In this document: piece after piece, positions 10,406 through 18,559 of the stretch
How positions within the stretch are numbered: the stretch's first letter is position 1
Layout: the number at the start of each line of letters is the position of its first letter
Origin: Streptomyces chumphonensis
Lineage (GTDB): Bacteria > Actinomycetota > Actinomycetes > Streptomycetales > Streptomycetaceae
Assembly: GCF_014779715.1 (NCBI RefSeq)
Contig: NZ_JACXYU010000001.1
Location: 1,178,001-1,242,000 of the forward strand
Direction: 5' to 3'
Length of the DNA stretch: 64,000 bases
Notes under the pieces: generated by a model
What the model was told of the DNA's origin: nothing
The model's database searches: none
Seen by the model: only the letters and a program-made list of their open reading frames with translations
Position numbers and translations under genes: made by a program

Positions 10406-12727
10406 CTACTCTGTCACCACGGCGGAGGGGCGGATGGGGAGGCGGCCGATCGGGCGGCCGGTGGCGGCGCGGACGGCGGAGGCGATGGCGGCGGGCGTCA
10501 CGACCAGGGGCACCGCGCTGACGGACTTCGCCCCGAAGGGCGCCACCACGTCGCGTTCCTCGACGAGTTCGACGATCCGCAGGTCCGGCGCGTCCAGTGC
10601 CGTGGGCAGGGCGTACCCGGTGAAGTCGGGGTGGCGCACGACGCCCCGGGCGACCCGCAGGTGCTCGGTGAGGGCCGCGCCGACTCCCTGGGTGAGGCCC
10701 GCCTCGATGCGGGCGCGGCACTGCGCCGGGTTGAGCACCCGGCCGACGTCCTGGGCGATCGCCAGCTCGACGACGCGGACGGAGCCCAGCTCGACGTCCA
10801 CGTCGACCACGGCCCGCACGGCGGCGAAGGCCAGGCCCACGAAGGCGTCGCCCTGCCCGGTGTCGTCCAGCGGCTCGGTGGGGTGCGGGCGGCACTGGGC
10901 CGTGGCCCACAGCTCCTTGCCCTCCAGCGCCTCGGCGACCGTCGTGGACAGGACGCCGTCGTAGGAGGTGATCTTGCCGTCGGCGATGGACAGCAGCTCC
11001 GTGGACATGCCGAAGTTCGCGGCCAGCGGCTGGAGCAGCTGGGTGCGAACCATCTTGGCCGCCCGCTCCACGGCGCCGGCCGACACCCAGGTGTGCCGGC
11101 CCCGGGCGCCGGGCCCGGCGGGTGGCTGGTCGGTGTCGACGGGGGCGACGTGCACCTCGTCGACCCCCAGCACCTCCTGGACGACCTGCCGGGCCAGGGT
11201 CGTGAAGCCCTGCCCGGTCTCGACGGCGGCGCACAGCACGGTCGCGACGGCGCCGTCCACCTTCACCGTCGCCGTGGCGACCTCGTCCGTGCCCTCGGCG
11301 CCGAGCAGGTGGACCATGCCGACGGCGTGTCCCACCCCGCGCCGGACGGCGCCGGGCTCGCCCGCGCCCTCGGGGCCGCCGGGCAGGAGCCACTGGTCCG
11401 CGGGGCAGTCCTTGGGGAGCGCGGGCAGCGGCGCCTCGCGGACGTTGCGCAGAAGCTCGGCGACGGGCGCGGGGCAGGTGACGGCCTGCCCGGTGGGCAG
11501 GAGGTCGCCGGTGGCCATGACGTTGCGGGCGCGCAGCTCCGCCGGGTCCATGCCGAGCGCCTTGGCGAGCTTGTCCATCTGGCCCTCGTAGGCCGCGCAG
11601 ACCTGGAGGGCGCCCTCCCCGCGCACGTGCCCGGAGGGCGGGTTGTTGGTGCGCACGGCCCAGCCGTCGATCGTCGCGTGCGGGACGACGTAGGGGCCGG
11701 CGGCGAAGGAGACGGCGGCGGCCAGCGCCTCGTGGGAGCCGTCGGCGTAGGCGCCGGCGTCCATGAGGATCTGCGCCTCGACCTTGACGAGCTTGCCCGC
11801 GCCGTCCGCGTGGTGCCGGTAGCGCAGCAGCGTGGGGTGCCGGTGGGGGTGGCCGAGGAAGGACTCCTCACGCCCGGCGGCGAGCTTGACCGGGCAGCCG
11901 GTGCGGATGGCCAGCAGGCCCAGCGGGATCTGGACGCTCAGGTCCTCGCGGTCGGCCATGGCCCCGGGCACGCCGGTGACGACGACCTTGACCTGCTCGG
12001 GCGGGAGCCCGCAGCAGGCGGCGACGCGGTCGCGGTCGGTGTGCGGGTCGGTGGAGGCGGTGTAGAGCTCCACGCCGCCGTCCACGCGCGGCACGGCGAG
12101 CCCGGCCTCGGCGCCGATGGGCGCCGGGTCCTGGCGGCCGACGCGGTAGAGCCCCTCCACGACGACGTCGCCGGTGGCGTCGGCGTCCCCGTAGCGCAGC
12201 GGCAGGTGACGCACCACGTTGCCGTCGGGGTGCAGCGGCTCGGCCTCGAAGGCCTTCTCCGGGTCGGTGACGGGTTCCAGGACCTCGTACTCGACGGCGA
12301 TGGCCGCGACGGCCAGCCGGGCGGTGTCCGGGTGGTCGGCGGCGACGGCGGCGACGGCCTCGCCGTAGTGCCGCACCAGGTCGCGGGCGAAGGCCGGACG
12401 GTCGGCGACGCCCCGTCCGTGGTTGGCGTCGCCGGGCACGTCGGCGTGGGTGACGACGGCGCGCACACCGGGCATGGCCTCGGCCGGCCCGGTGTCGATG
12501 GAGACGATCCGGGCGTGGGGGTGCGGGGCCCGCAGGACGGCCGCCCACAGCAGGCCCTCGGCCCACAGGTCGGCCGCGTAGGCGTAGGTGCCCTGCGCCT
12601 TGGCGAGCGCGTCGGTGGGCAGGACGGACGCGCCGAGGCCGTGCGGTGCCGGTTCGGCGTGCGGGCGGGCGGACGGCAGCGGAGTGCCCCCGGCCGGGGT
12701 CGCCGTCACCGCGTCGCTGGACGTCAC
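10406..12727 (-). CDS. Xanthine dehydrogenase-type molybdenum-binding subunit
   Basis: A 773-residue large subunit of the xanthine oxidase family. An N-terminal a/b hammerhead domain is visible (DALAKAQGTYAYAADLWAEG), followed by the molybdopterin-binding domain with PSGHVRGEGALQVCAAYE, a GQGFTTLARQVVQEVLG segment and the C-terminal QGVGAALTE containing the expected catalytic Glu. It would hydroxylate a purine or other heteroaromatic substrate using water. The GTG start overlaps the stop codon of the 2Fe-2S subunit gene (GTGA), so the three subunit genes are translationally coupled. The substrate is not determined by sequence alone. Confidence 0.92.
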   Translation of the reverse strand: MTSSDAVTATPAGGTPLPSARPHAEPAPHGLGASVLPTDALAKAQGTYAYAADLWAEGLLWAAVLRAPHPHARIVSIDTGPAEAMPGVRAVVTHADVPGDANHGRGVADRPAFARDLVRHYGEAVAAVAADHPDTARLAVAAIAVEYEVLEPVTDPEKAFEAEPLHPDGNVVRHLPLRYGDADATGDVVVEGLYRVGRQDPAPIGAEAGLAVPRVDGGVELYTASTDPHTDRDRVAACCGLPPEQVKVVVTGVPGAMADREDLSVQIPLGLLAIRTGCPVKLAAGREESFLGHPHRHPTLLRYRHHADGAGKLVKVEAQILMDAGAYADGSHEALAAAVSFAAGPYVVPHATIDGWAVRTNNPPSGHVRGEGALQVCAAYEGQMDKLAKALGMDPAELRARNVMATGDLLPTGQAVTCPAPVAELLRNVREAPLPALPKDCPADQWLLPGGPEGAGEPGAVRRGVGHAVGMVHLLGAEGTDEVATATVKVDGAVATVLCAAVETGQGFTTLARQVVQEVLGVDEVHVAPVDTDQPPAGPGARGRHTWVSAGAVERAAKMVRTQLLQPLAANFGMSTELLSIADGKITSYDGVLSTTVAEALEGKELWATAQCRPHPTEPLDDTGQGDAFVGLAFAAVRAVVDVDVELGSVRVVELAIAQDVGRVLNPAQCRARIEAGLTQGVGAALTEHLRVARGVVRHPDFTGYALPTALDAPDLRIVELVEERDVVAPFGAKSVSAVPLVVTPAAIASAVRAATGRPIGRLPIRPSAVVTE

Positions 12728-13986
12728 TGCGGGTCTCCCTCGTCACTGGGCCCGGCCTGCTGCGGGATGCGGGGTGCGCCGCCGGTGCCCTCGACGGCCC
12801 CGCCCCGGTCCTCGGGCTGCGGACGGGAGCGGGCCGCACGCTCGGCGGCGACCTCGCGGACGGCGTCCACGACGCCCCGGTACCCGGTGCAGCGGCACAG
12901 GTTGCCGCACAGGGCGGTGCGGATCTGCAGGTCGGTGGGGGTGTGGTTGCCCTCCAGCAGGTCGTGCGCGGTCATGGCCATGCCGGGCACGCAGAACCCG
13001 CACTGCACGCCGGACCGCTCGGCGAGGGCGCGCTGCACGTCGGAGGGGACGCCGTCGCGGGTGAGCCCCTCGACGGTGCGGATCTCGCTTCCGGCGGCGG
13101 TCGCGGCGGGCACCAGGCAGGAGGCGACGAGCCGTCCGTCGACCTGCACGGAGCAGGCGCCGCACTCGCCCTGGGAGCAGCCGTCCTTGGCACCGGCCAG
13201 GCCGAGGCGTTCGCGCAGGACGTAGAGCAGGGACTCGCCGAGCCACACGTCGGCGACGTGCCGCTCCGCGCCGTTGACGTGCAACGTGTACGAGACGAGC
13301 GGGTGTTCGTCGTCCTCGGCCGGGGGCGCGGCGGCGGACGGCTCCTCGGCGAGGTCCGACGGCGCGGTCCCGGCGGGATGGCCCGGCTCGGACGCCGCTT
13401 CGGCGGCGGACGGCCCGGCCGCGTCCGGGGCCGGCGAGGGGTGGGGGACGAAGGCGGGCGGTTCGGCGGGGAGCGCCGTGGTGTCCCACGTCCCGGTGTC
13501 GTACGGCTCGGCGCCGCCGGGTGCCGGGGCGGGCCACGGCTGCTCGGGTGGGTCGGCGGCGCCGGTGTCGGCGTGCAGCCGGCCTTCGTGGGAGCCGGCC
13601 AGTGCGGCGGCGGCTCCCTGGCCGAGTGCGGCGGCGTCCTGGCCGAGCCCGGCCGGGGGGGCCTGCCCGTCGGCGGGCAGGCCCTCGGGCGACGGGTCGG
13701 CGACGGCCGGCGCGAACGGCAGCGTCCAGGTGCCGGTGTCCGTCGGGTCCGTGGTGGCCGCGGGGGTGGGCGGTGGGATGACCGGCGGTTCCCAGCCCTG
13801 CCCGGTGCCGGGGGCAGCCAGCGGCGTGCGGCCGTCGTGGCCGGGGCCGGGCGGGCCGTGCTCCGTCACCTGCGGCGGGAGCTGGATGAACGCGGTGGCG
13901 TCGGCGTCGTACTCGCCACCCCAGCCGCCCTGCGGAGGCGCGGACGCGTCGGGGTGGGCGGACGGCGCGTGCGGGTCGTTGCTCAT
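12724..13986 (-). CDS. Xanthine dehydrogenase-type 2Fe-2S subunit with long disordered N-terminus
   Basis: A 420-residue protein. Residues 231-400 form the usual small subunit: a plant-ferredoxin-like cluster with Cys270, Cys275, Cys278 and Cys290, and an alpha-helical 2Fe-2S domain with Cys329, Cys332, Cys364 and Cys366. Residues 1-228 are an unusual Pro/Ala/Gly/Asp-rich extension with repeated short motifs (DTGTWTLPF at about 82, DTGTWDTTALP at about 163). Family members are normally about 160-210 residues long. The gene overlaps both neighbours by 4 bases (ATGA upstream, GTGA downstream). Confidence 0.92.
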   Translation of the reverse strand: MSNDPHAPSAHPDASAPPQGGWGGEYDADATAFIQLPPQVTEHGPPGPGHDGRTPLAAPGTGQGWEPPVIPPPTPAATTDPTDTGTWTLPFAPAVADPSPEGLPADGQAPPAGLGQDAAALGQGAAAALAGSHEGRLHADTGAADPPEQPWPAPAPGGAEPYDTGTWDTTALPAEPPAFVPHPSPAPDAAGPSAAEAASEPGHPAGTAPSDLAEEPSAAAPPAEDDEHPLVSYTLHVNGAERHVADVWLGESLLYVLRERLGLAGAKDGCSQGECGACSVQVDGRLVASCLVPAATAAGSEIRTVEGLTRDGVPSDVQRALAERSGVQCGFCVPGMAMTAHDLLEGNHTPTDLQIRTALCGNLCRCTGYRGVVDAVREVAAERAARSRPQPEDRGGAVEGTGGAPRIPQQAGPSDEGDPQ

Positions 13987-14912
13987 GCGAGCGCCCTCCC
14001 GAGTGCTCGGCGGGCCAGCGCGGCGACGGTGCGGCGCAGCTGGAGGACGGCCGGCGGCAGGGCGGGCGTCTCCCCGCCGTCCGGGCCGGGGACGGGATCG
14101 GGGATGCAGGCCATCGCCACGTAGTCGCCGAAGGCCCGCAGGGCCTCGGGGGCAAGGGCGACACCGCCCGCGACGCGGACCATGGACCAGTCGATGAGCG
14201 AGGCCACCCACTGCTCGGCCTCCAGCGGGCGCAGCGGCATGGGGGCGACGGCACCGACGGCGCAGCGCACGCCCCGCCGGGCGGGGTCGAGGACGACGGC
14301 GGCGGAGGCGAGGGCCCGGCTCGGGCCGGTGCGGCCGGTGGCCTTGAGGAACGTCTGCGGGGCGTGCAGCAGGGGCACGCGGATGTGGCCGACGACCTCG
14401 CCGGGGTTGAGCAGTTCGCGTCCGCTCAGGAGGTGGCTGACCGGCGTCTCGCGCCGGGCGCCGCCGGGACCGGCGACCACGAGCACGGCCTCCAGGGCGG
14501 CGAGGACGGGAAGGGTGTCGCCGGTGGGGGCCGCGCTGACGATGTTGCCGCCGAGGGTCCCGGCGTTGCGGGTCTGCGGCGGCCCGGCGGCGCGGGCGGC
14601 GGCGGCGAGGGCGGGGAAGAGGGCGGCGAAGTCGGGGCGGCCCATGCGGGCGTGGGTGAGTCCGGCGCCGAGGAGGCCGTGCCCGTCCTGGTACTCCCAG
14701 CTGCGGATCTCGCTGATCCGGCCGAGGCCGACGAGGGCCGCCGGGCGCAGCCGCCCGGCGTTGACGTCCACCATCAGGTCGGTGCCGCCGGCGACGGGCA
14801 CGGCCGCGGGCATGGCGGTGAGTGCCGCCACGGCCTCGTCCAGCGTCGTCGGCAGGGTGACGGACCGCGTCACCCCGGGATCATGTGGCGCATGCGGTGC
14901 GTGCGTGCTCAA
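13983..14912 (-). CDS. Xanthine dehydrogenase-type FAD-binding subunit
   Basis: A 309-residue FAD subunit of the CO dehydrogenase/xanthine dehydrogenase family. The FAD-binding signature PVAGGTDLMVDVNAG is near the N-terminus, and a second one (RNAGTLGGNIVSAAPTGDTLP) lies in the middle. It passes electrons from the 2Fe-2S clusters to NAD or another acceptor. It is the first gene of the three-gene operon and overlaps the next by 4 bases. A TTG start at 14912 with an upstream AAGGGG is assumed. A GTG about 12 codons inside is the main alternative. Confidence 0.88.
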   Translation of the reverse strand: MSTHAPHAPHDPGVTRSVTLPTTLDEAVAALTAMPAAVPVAGGTDLMVDVNAGRLRPAALVGLGRISEIRSWEYQDGHGLLGAGLTHARMGRPDFAALFPALAAAARAAGPPQTRNAGTLGGNIVSAAPTGDTLPVLAALEAVLVVAGPGGARRETPVSHLLSGRELLNPGEVVGHIRVPLLHAPQTFLKATGRTGPSRALASAAVVLDPARRGVRCAVGAVAPMPLRPLEAEQWVASLIDWSMVRVAGGVALAPEALRAFGDYVAMACIPDPVPGPDGGETPALPPAVLQLRRTVAALARRALGRALA

Positions 14913-15306
14913 CCCAGCTGCCCCTTCCCCGGTCTCCCGGATGCCCAGCCGTACCGTACGTGCTCACGGGGCGGACGTGGCAACTCTGGCACATGTCTTG
15001 ACGCCGGAGGAGTGCAGGTCCATGACGGAATGGTGAGTTCCGCCCGGCGGGGGCGGCCGGGCGGGGGCTCGACGGCCGGGGGCCGGTGAATCGTTCCCGC
15101 GAGAACGCGCACGGATCGCGGCTGCACGTCCCCACGCTCGCAGGGCCGACCGCCCCGGTGCGGGGCGGTGCGCGGCTCTCACACGATCGGGGGCCCGGCG
15201 TCGCTCACGCGTGCGAACGCCGCAACCCGCCGGGCGCGGCCCGCCGGGGCGGGGCGCGGCGCCGCGGCACCCGGACCGGCCGCGCGGCGGCCGGCCCGGA
15301 CCCGGG
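14913..15306. other. Intergenic region before the molybdenum hydroxylase operon
   Basis: This is 394 bases with no gene I can support. It should hold the operon promoter, reading leftward, but no strong -35/-10 pair is visible. An imperfect palindrome (CGTTCCCGCGAGAACG) lies at 15092-15107, with GTTC and GAAC arms, and is a possible regulator site. The right end holds the hairpin at 15271-15299. Confidence 0.35.
15271..15299 (-). terminator. Hairpin terminator after the DUF3039 gene
   Basis: Two 12-base arms pair with one mismatch around a 5-base loop, starting 8 bases past the DUF3039 stop codon on the minus strand. The stem is entirely GC-rich. Confidence 0.45.
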
Positions 15307-15630
15307 TCACTTCCGGCCGGCGTCCCCGCCGCCCTTGCCGTCCTTGCCGCCCTTGCCGTTCTTGTCTCCGCCGCTGGTCATGGACTCGTAGATCTCCTTG
15401 CACAGCGGGCAGACGGGGTACTTCTTCGGATCGCGTCCGGGCACCCACACTTTGCCGCAGAGCGCGACCACGGGCGTGCCGTCCATCGCGCTCGCCATGA
15501 TCTTGTCCTTCTGGACATAGTGGGCGTAGCGCTCGTGGTCGCCATCACCGTGGGACACCTGGGGCGTCGGCTCGACCAGCGTTCCGGTCCCCGTGCCGCG
15601 CTCGGGCCCGGGCTCAAGAGGAGTGCTCAT
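15307..15630 (-). CDS. DUF3039 family protein
   Basis: A 107-residue conserved actinobacterial protein. The core holds a cysteine knuckle typical of zinc binding (ALCGKVW, then YPVCPLCKEIYE). A Lys/Gly/Asp-rich tail (DKNGKGGKDGKG) follows, which looks like local repeat expansion. The function is unknown in the family. The ATG at 15630 follows AGAGGAG. It lies immediately downstream of the yqgE-like gene on the same strand and may be co-transcribed with it. Confidence 0.82.
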   Translation of the reverse strand: MSTPLEPGPERGTGTGTLVEPTPQVSHGDGDHERYAHYVQKDKIMASAMDGTPVVALCGKVWVPGRDPKKYPVCPLCKEIYESMTSGGDKNGKGGKDGKGGGDAGRK

Positions 15631-15672
15631 GGCTCCCAAGGGTACCGACCCGTCCGGGGTGCGGGACGGGCC

Positions 15673-16236
15673 TCAGTTGAGCGAGGGGTCGTCCGGATAC
15701 GTGGCGACGAAGGCCAACTCGCCGCGCTGCCGCCGCAGCACCGCGCGCCACAGGCGCTCCGGGTCGGGCGAGGAGACGTCGCCGGGCTCGGAGTCCACGA
15801 CGTACCAGGCCCCCTCCTCCACCTCGTCCTCCAACTGACCCGGGCCCCAGCCCGCGTACCCGGCGAAGATGCGCAGGAAGCCCAGCTCGGCGGCGAGGAC
15901 CTCGGGCGGCGCGTCCAGGTCCACCAGCCCGATCGCCCCGTGCACCCGTCGCCAGCCGAGCGGCCCCTCGCTCCCCGGGATGAGCGCGACGCCCAGCGCG
16001 GCGTCCAGCGACACCGGGCCGCCCTGGAAGACGACCCCGGGGGCGCCCGCGATCTCCGCCCACGCCTGAAGGATGTCGCCCACGCCGACGGGGGTGGGGC
16101 GGTTGAGGACGACGCCCAGGGAGCCGCCCCGGTCGTGGTCGAGGAGGAGCACGACGGCACGCTCGAAGTTCGGATCGGTCAGTGCCGGAGTGGCGACCAG
16201 CAGCCGTCCGGTGAGCGAGGACACCTCGGAGGACAT
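15673..16236 (-). CDS. YqgE/AlgH family protein
   Basis: A 187-residue UPF0301 (YqgE/AlgH) protein. Family marks are SSLTGRLLVATPALTDPNFERAVVLLLDHD near the N-terminus, GVVLNRPT, VFQGGPV and the C-terminal FAGYAGWGPGQLEDE. The fold is known from structures, but the biochemical role is unsettled; it has been linked to regulation in Gram-negatives. It is divergent from murA across 271 bases. A 7-bp hairpin sits directly after its stop codon (15649-15670), before the DUF3039 start. Confidence 0.9.
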   Translation of the reverse strand: MSSEVSSLTGRLLVATPALTDPNFERAVVLLLDHDRGGSLGVVLNRPTPVGVGDILQAWAEIAGAPGVVFQGGPVSLDAALGVALIPGSEGPLGWRRVHGAIGLVDLDAPPEVLAAELGFLRIFAGYAGWGPGQLEDEVEEGAWYVVDSEPGDVSSPDPERLWRAVLRRQRGELAFVATYPDDPSLN

Positions 16237-16507
16237 GCGCCCATGATTCCGTACGCGGCGCACCGCGGTCCACGCGCTCCGGCAGGTGCGCCACCCGTGG
16301 TGTTTCTCCTGGTGACGGCGTACGGGGGCGCGGACGGGCCGCGCCCGGGCGCCGGGCCCGCCCGGGGCGGGGCGTGCCGCGCGCCCCCGGGCCCGGGCGC
16401 GCGGGACCGCGCGGGACCTCCGTGGCCCGGCCGACCGGCGGCTACCATTCCTCTGTCTCCCGCCCACTTGTTCGTCCCCCGCCCAGTTTGTAGAGATCGC
16501 GAGTTAC

Positions 16508-17833
16508 ATGACCGGCAACGAAGACGTCCTGCTCGTCCACGGCGGCACCCCGCTGGAGGGTGAGATCCGGGTCCGCGGCGCGAAGAACCTCGTGCCCAAG
16601 GCGATGGTCGCGGCCCTCCTCGGCGGCGAACCGAGCCGCCTGCGCAACGTCCCCGACATTCGTGACGTGCGGGTCGTCCGGGGACTGCTGGAGCTGCACG
16701 GGGTGACGGTGCGCACCGGCTCGGAGGCCGGTGAGCTGGTGCTCGACCCGTCGAACGTGGAGAGCGCCGACGTCGCCGACATCGACGCGCACGCCGGCTC
16801 CTCGCGCATTCCCATCCTGTTCTGCGGCCCGCTGCTGCACCGGCTGGGCCACGCCTTCATCCCCGGCCTGGGCGGCTGCGACATCGGCGGCCGGCCGATC
16901 GACTTCCACTTCGACGTGCTGCGCCAGTTCGGTGCCACGATCGAGAAGCGCCCCGAGGGCCAGTACCTGGAGGCCCCGCAGCGGCTGCGCGGCACGAAGA
17001 TCAAGCTGCCGTACCCCTCGGTGGGCACCACCGAGCAGGTCCTGCTCACGGCCGTCCTGGCCGAAGGCGTGACGGAGCTGTCGAACGCCGCCGTCGAGCC
17101 GGAGATCGAGGACCTCATCTGCGTCCTGCAGAAGATGGGCGCGATCATCTCCCTCGACACCGACCGCACCATCCGCATCACCGGTGTGGACCGGCTGGGC
17201 GGCTACCAGCACCGGGCCCTGCCCGACCGGCTGGAGGCCGCGTCCTGGGCGTGCGCCGCCCTGGCGACCGAGGGCAGCGTGTACGTGCACGGCGCCAGCC
17301 AGCGCGAGATGCTCACGTTCCTCAACACCTACCGGAAGGTGGGCGGCGCCTTCGCCGTGGAGGACGACGGCATCCGCTTCTGGCACCCCGGCGGCCCGCT
17401 GAAGGCGATCGCGCTGGAGACGGACGTCCACCCGGGGTTCCAGACGGACTGGCAGCAGCCGCTCGTCGTGGCCCTCACCCAGGCATCGGGCCTGTCGATC
17501 GTGCACGAGACGGTGTACGAGTCGCGGCTCGGCTTCACCGAGGCCCTGAACCAGATGGGTGCGCACATCCAGCTCTACCGGGAGTGCCTGGGCGGCACGC
17601 CGTGCCGCTTCGGGCAGCGCAACTTCCTGCACTCGGCCGTGGTGTCGGGCCCGACGAAACTCCAGGCCTCCGAACTGGTGATCCCGGACCTGCGGGGCGG
17701 GTTCTCCTACCTCATCGCGGCGCTGGCGGCCCAGGGGACGTCCCGCGTGCACGGCATCGAGCTCATCAACCGGGGCTACGAGAACTTCATGGAGAAGCTC
17801 CCCGGCCTCGGCGCGAAGGTGGAGGCGGCGTAG
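16508..17833 (+). CDS. murA: UDP-N-acetylglucosamine 1-carboxyvinyltransferase MurA
   Basis: A 441-residue enzyme for the first committed step of peptidoglycan synthesis, transfer of enolpyruvate from PEP to UDP-GlcNAc. The N-terminal GAKN motif (residues 24-27) is present. The active-site loop has Cys124 in GLGGCDIGGRP, so it should be the fosfomycin-sensitive type rather than the Cys-to-Asp type. Length and the two-domain inside-out barrel pattern are normal. The gene ends at a strong bidirectional hairpin shared with the convergent HU gene. Confidence 0.95.
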   Translation: MTGNEDVLLVHGGTPLEGEIRVRGAKNLVPKAMVAALLGGEPSRLRNVPDIRDVRVVRGLLELHGVTVRTGSEAGELVLDPSNVESADVADIDAHAGSSRIPILFCGPLLHRLGHAFIPGLGGCDIGGRPIDFHFDVLRQFGATIEKRPEGQYLEAPQRLRGTKIKLPYPSVGTTEQVLLTAVLAEGVTELSNAAVEPEIEDLICVLQKMGAIISLDTDRTIRITGVDRLGGYQHRALPDRLEAASWACAALATEGSVYVHGASQREMLTFLNTYRKVGGAFAVEDDGIRFWHPGGPLKAIALETDVHPGFQTDWQQPLVVALTQASGLSIVHETVYESRLGFTEALNQMGAHIQLYRECLGGTPCRFGQRNFLHSAVVSGPTKLQASELVIPDLRGGFSYLIAALAAQGTSRVHGIELINRGYENFMEKLPGLGAKVEAA

Positions 17834-17855
17834 CCCGTCCGCGCGCACACGGCGA

Positions 17856-17896
17856 GGGGCGGCCGCTCCGGCCCCGGGGGCCGGGGCGGCCGCCCC
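17856..17896. terminator. Bidirectional terminator between murA and the HU gene
   Basis: An 11-bp outer stem (GGGGCGGCCGC against GCGGCCGCCCC) encloses a further GC-rich inverted repeat. It lies 22 bases after the murA stop and 13 bases after the HU stop, so it can serve both convergent genes. Confidence 0.7.
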
Positions 17897-17909
17897 TGGT
17901 TGCCGTGGG

Positions 17910-18191
17910 TTACTTGCCCTTGGCGGCTTCCTTCAGCTTCGAGCCCGCGGACACCTTGACGCTGTAGCCGGCCGGGATCTGGATGGGGTCGCCGGTCTGC
18001 GGGTTGCGGGCGGTGCGAGCGGCACGGTGGGTGCGCTCAAAGGTGAGGAAACCCGGGATGGTGACCTTCTCGTCGCCCTTCGCGACGACCTCGCCGACGG
18101 TCTCGGCGAAGGCGGCCAGAACGGCGTCGGCGTCCTTGCGGGTCACCTCGGCGCGGTCGGCCAGGGCGGCCACCAGCTCAGTGCGGTTCAT
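17910..18191 (-). CDS. hupA: DNA-binding protein HU
   Basis: A 93-residue HU of the short type, without the lysine-rich C-terminal tail of the second Streptomyces HU (HupS). The signature TIPGFLTFERTHRAARTARNPQTG is complete, including the beta-arm Pro (IQIPAGY). HU dimers bend and compact DNA; HupA is the vegetative form in Streptomyces. The symbol follows from length and from its place between murA and malic enzyme. The gene probably has a long 5' leader. Confidence 0.93.
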   Translation of the reverse strand: MNRTELVAALADRAEVTRKDADAVLAAFAETVGEVVAKGDEKVTIPGFLTFERTHRAARTARNPQTGDPIQIPAGYSVKVSAGSKLKEAAKGK

Positions 18192-18559
18192 GTGTGTTAC
18201 TCCCGTGTTCTTCTTGCCGTTGAGGCGTGAGACGAAGCCGATGCTGCCAGGGCCCTCGGACAGTGCCGCGACCCGGGGTCTGCTCCCAGACCCTCGCGCC
18301 CGGCACGCATCCTGCCCGCACCAGTGGCGGGAAAGCCAATCCGGGGCCGTCGCATCACACGAAAAGCTCCGCCGTCCCGTCGCGCTGACGTTCCGCAGGC
18401 TTTGTCCGCCCGCAACCCTACGGCCGCCGGGCCGCGCGTCATCCCGCGACGCGCCGTACCCCCGCGTCGCGGGACGCCCCGACGTCCGGGTGCCCACCGT
18501 GCGGCGTTCACCCGGACGCGGGGCGGCGCCCGCCCGGAGACGGCCCGCGGCCGTGCGGG
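18192..18559. other. Intergenic region between malic enzyme and HU genes
   Basis: This is 368 bases without a gene. On the minus strand a possible HU promoter is TTGGCT (18334-18339) and CAGGAT (18309-18314), but the 19-base spacer is long. That would give a leader of about 110 bases. The part nearest the malic enzyme stop has only short GC-rich hairpins. Confidence 0.3.
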
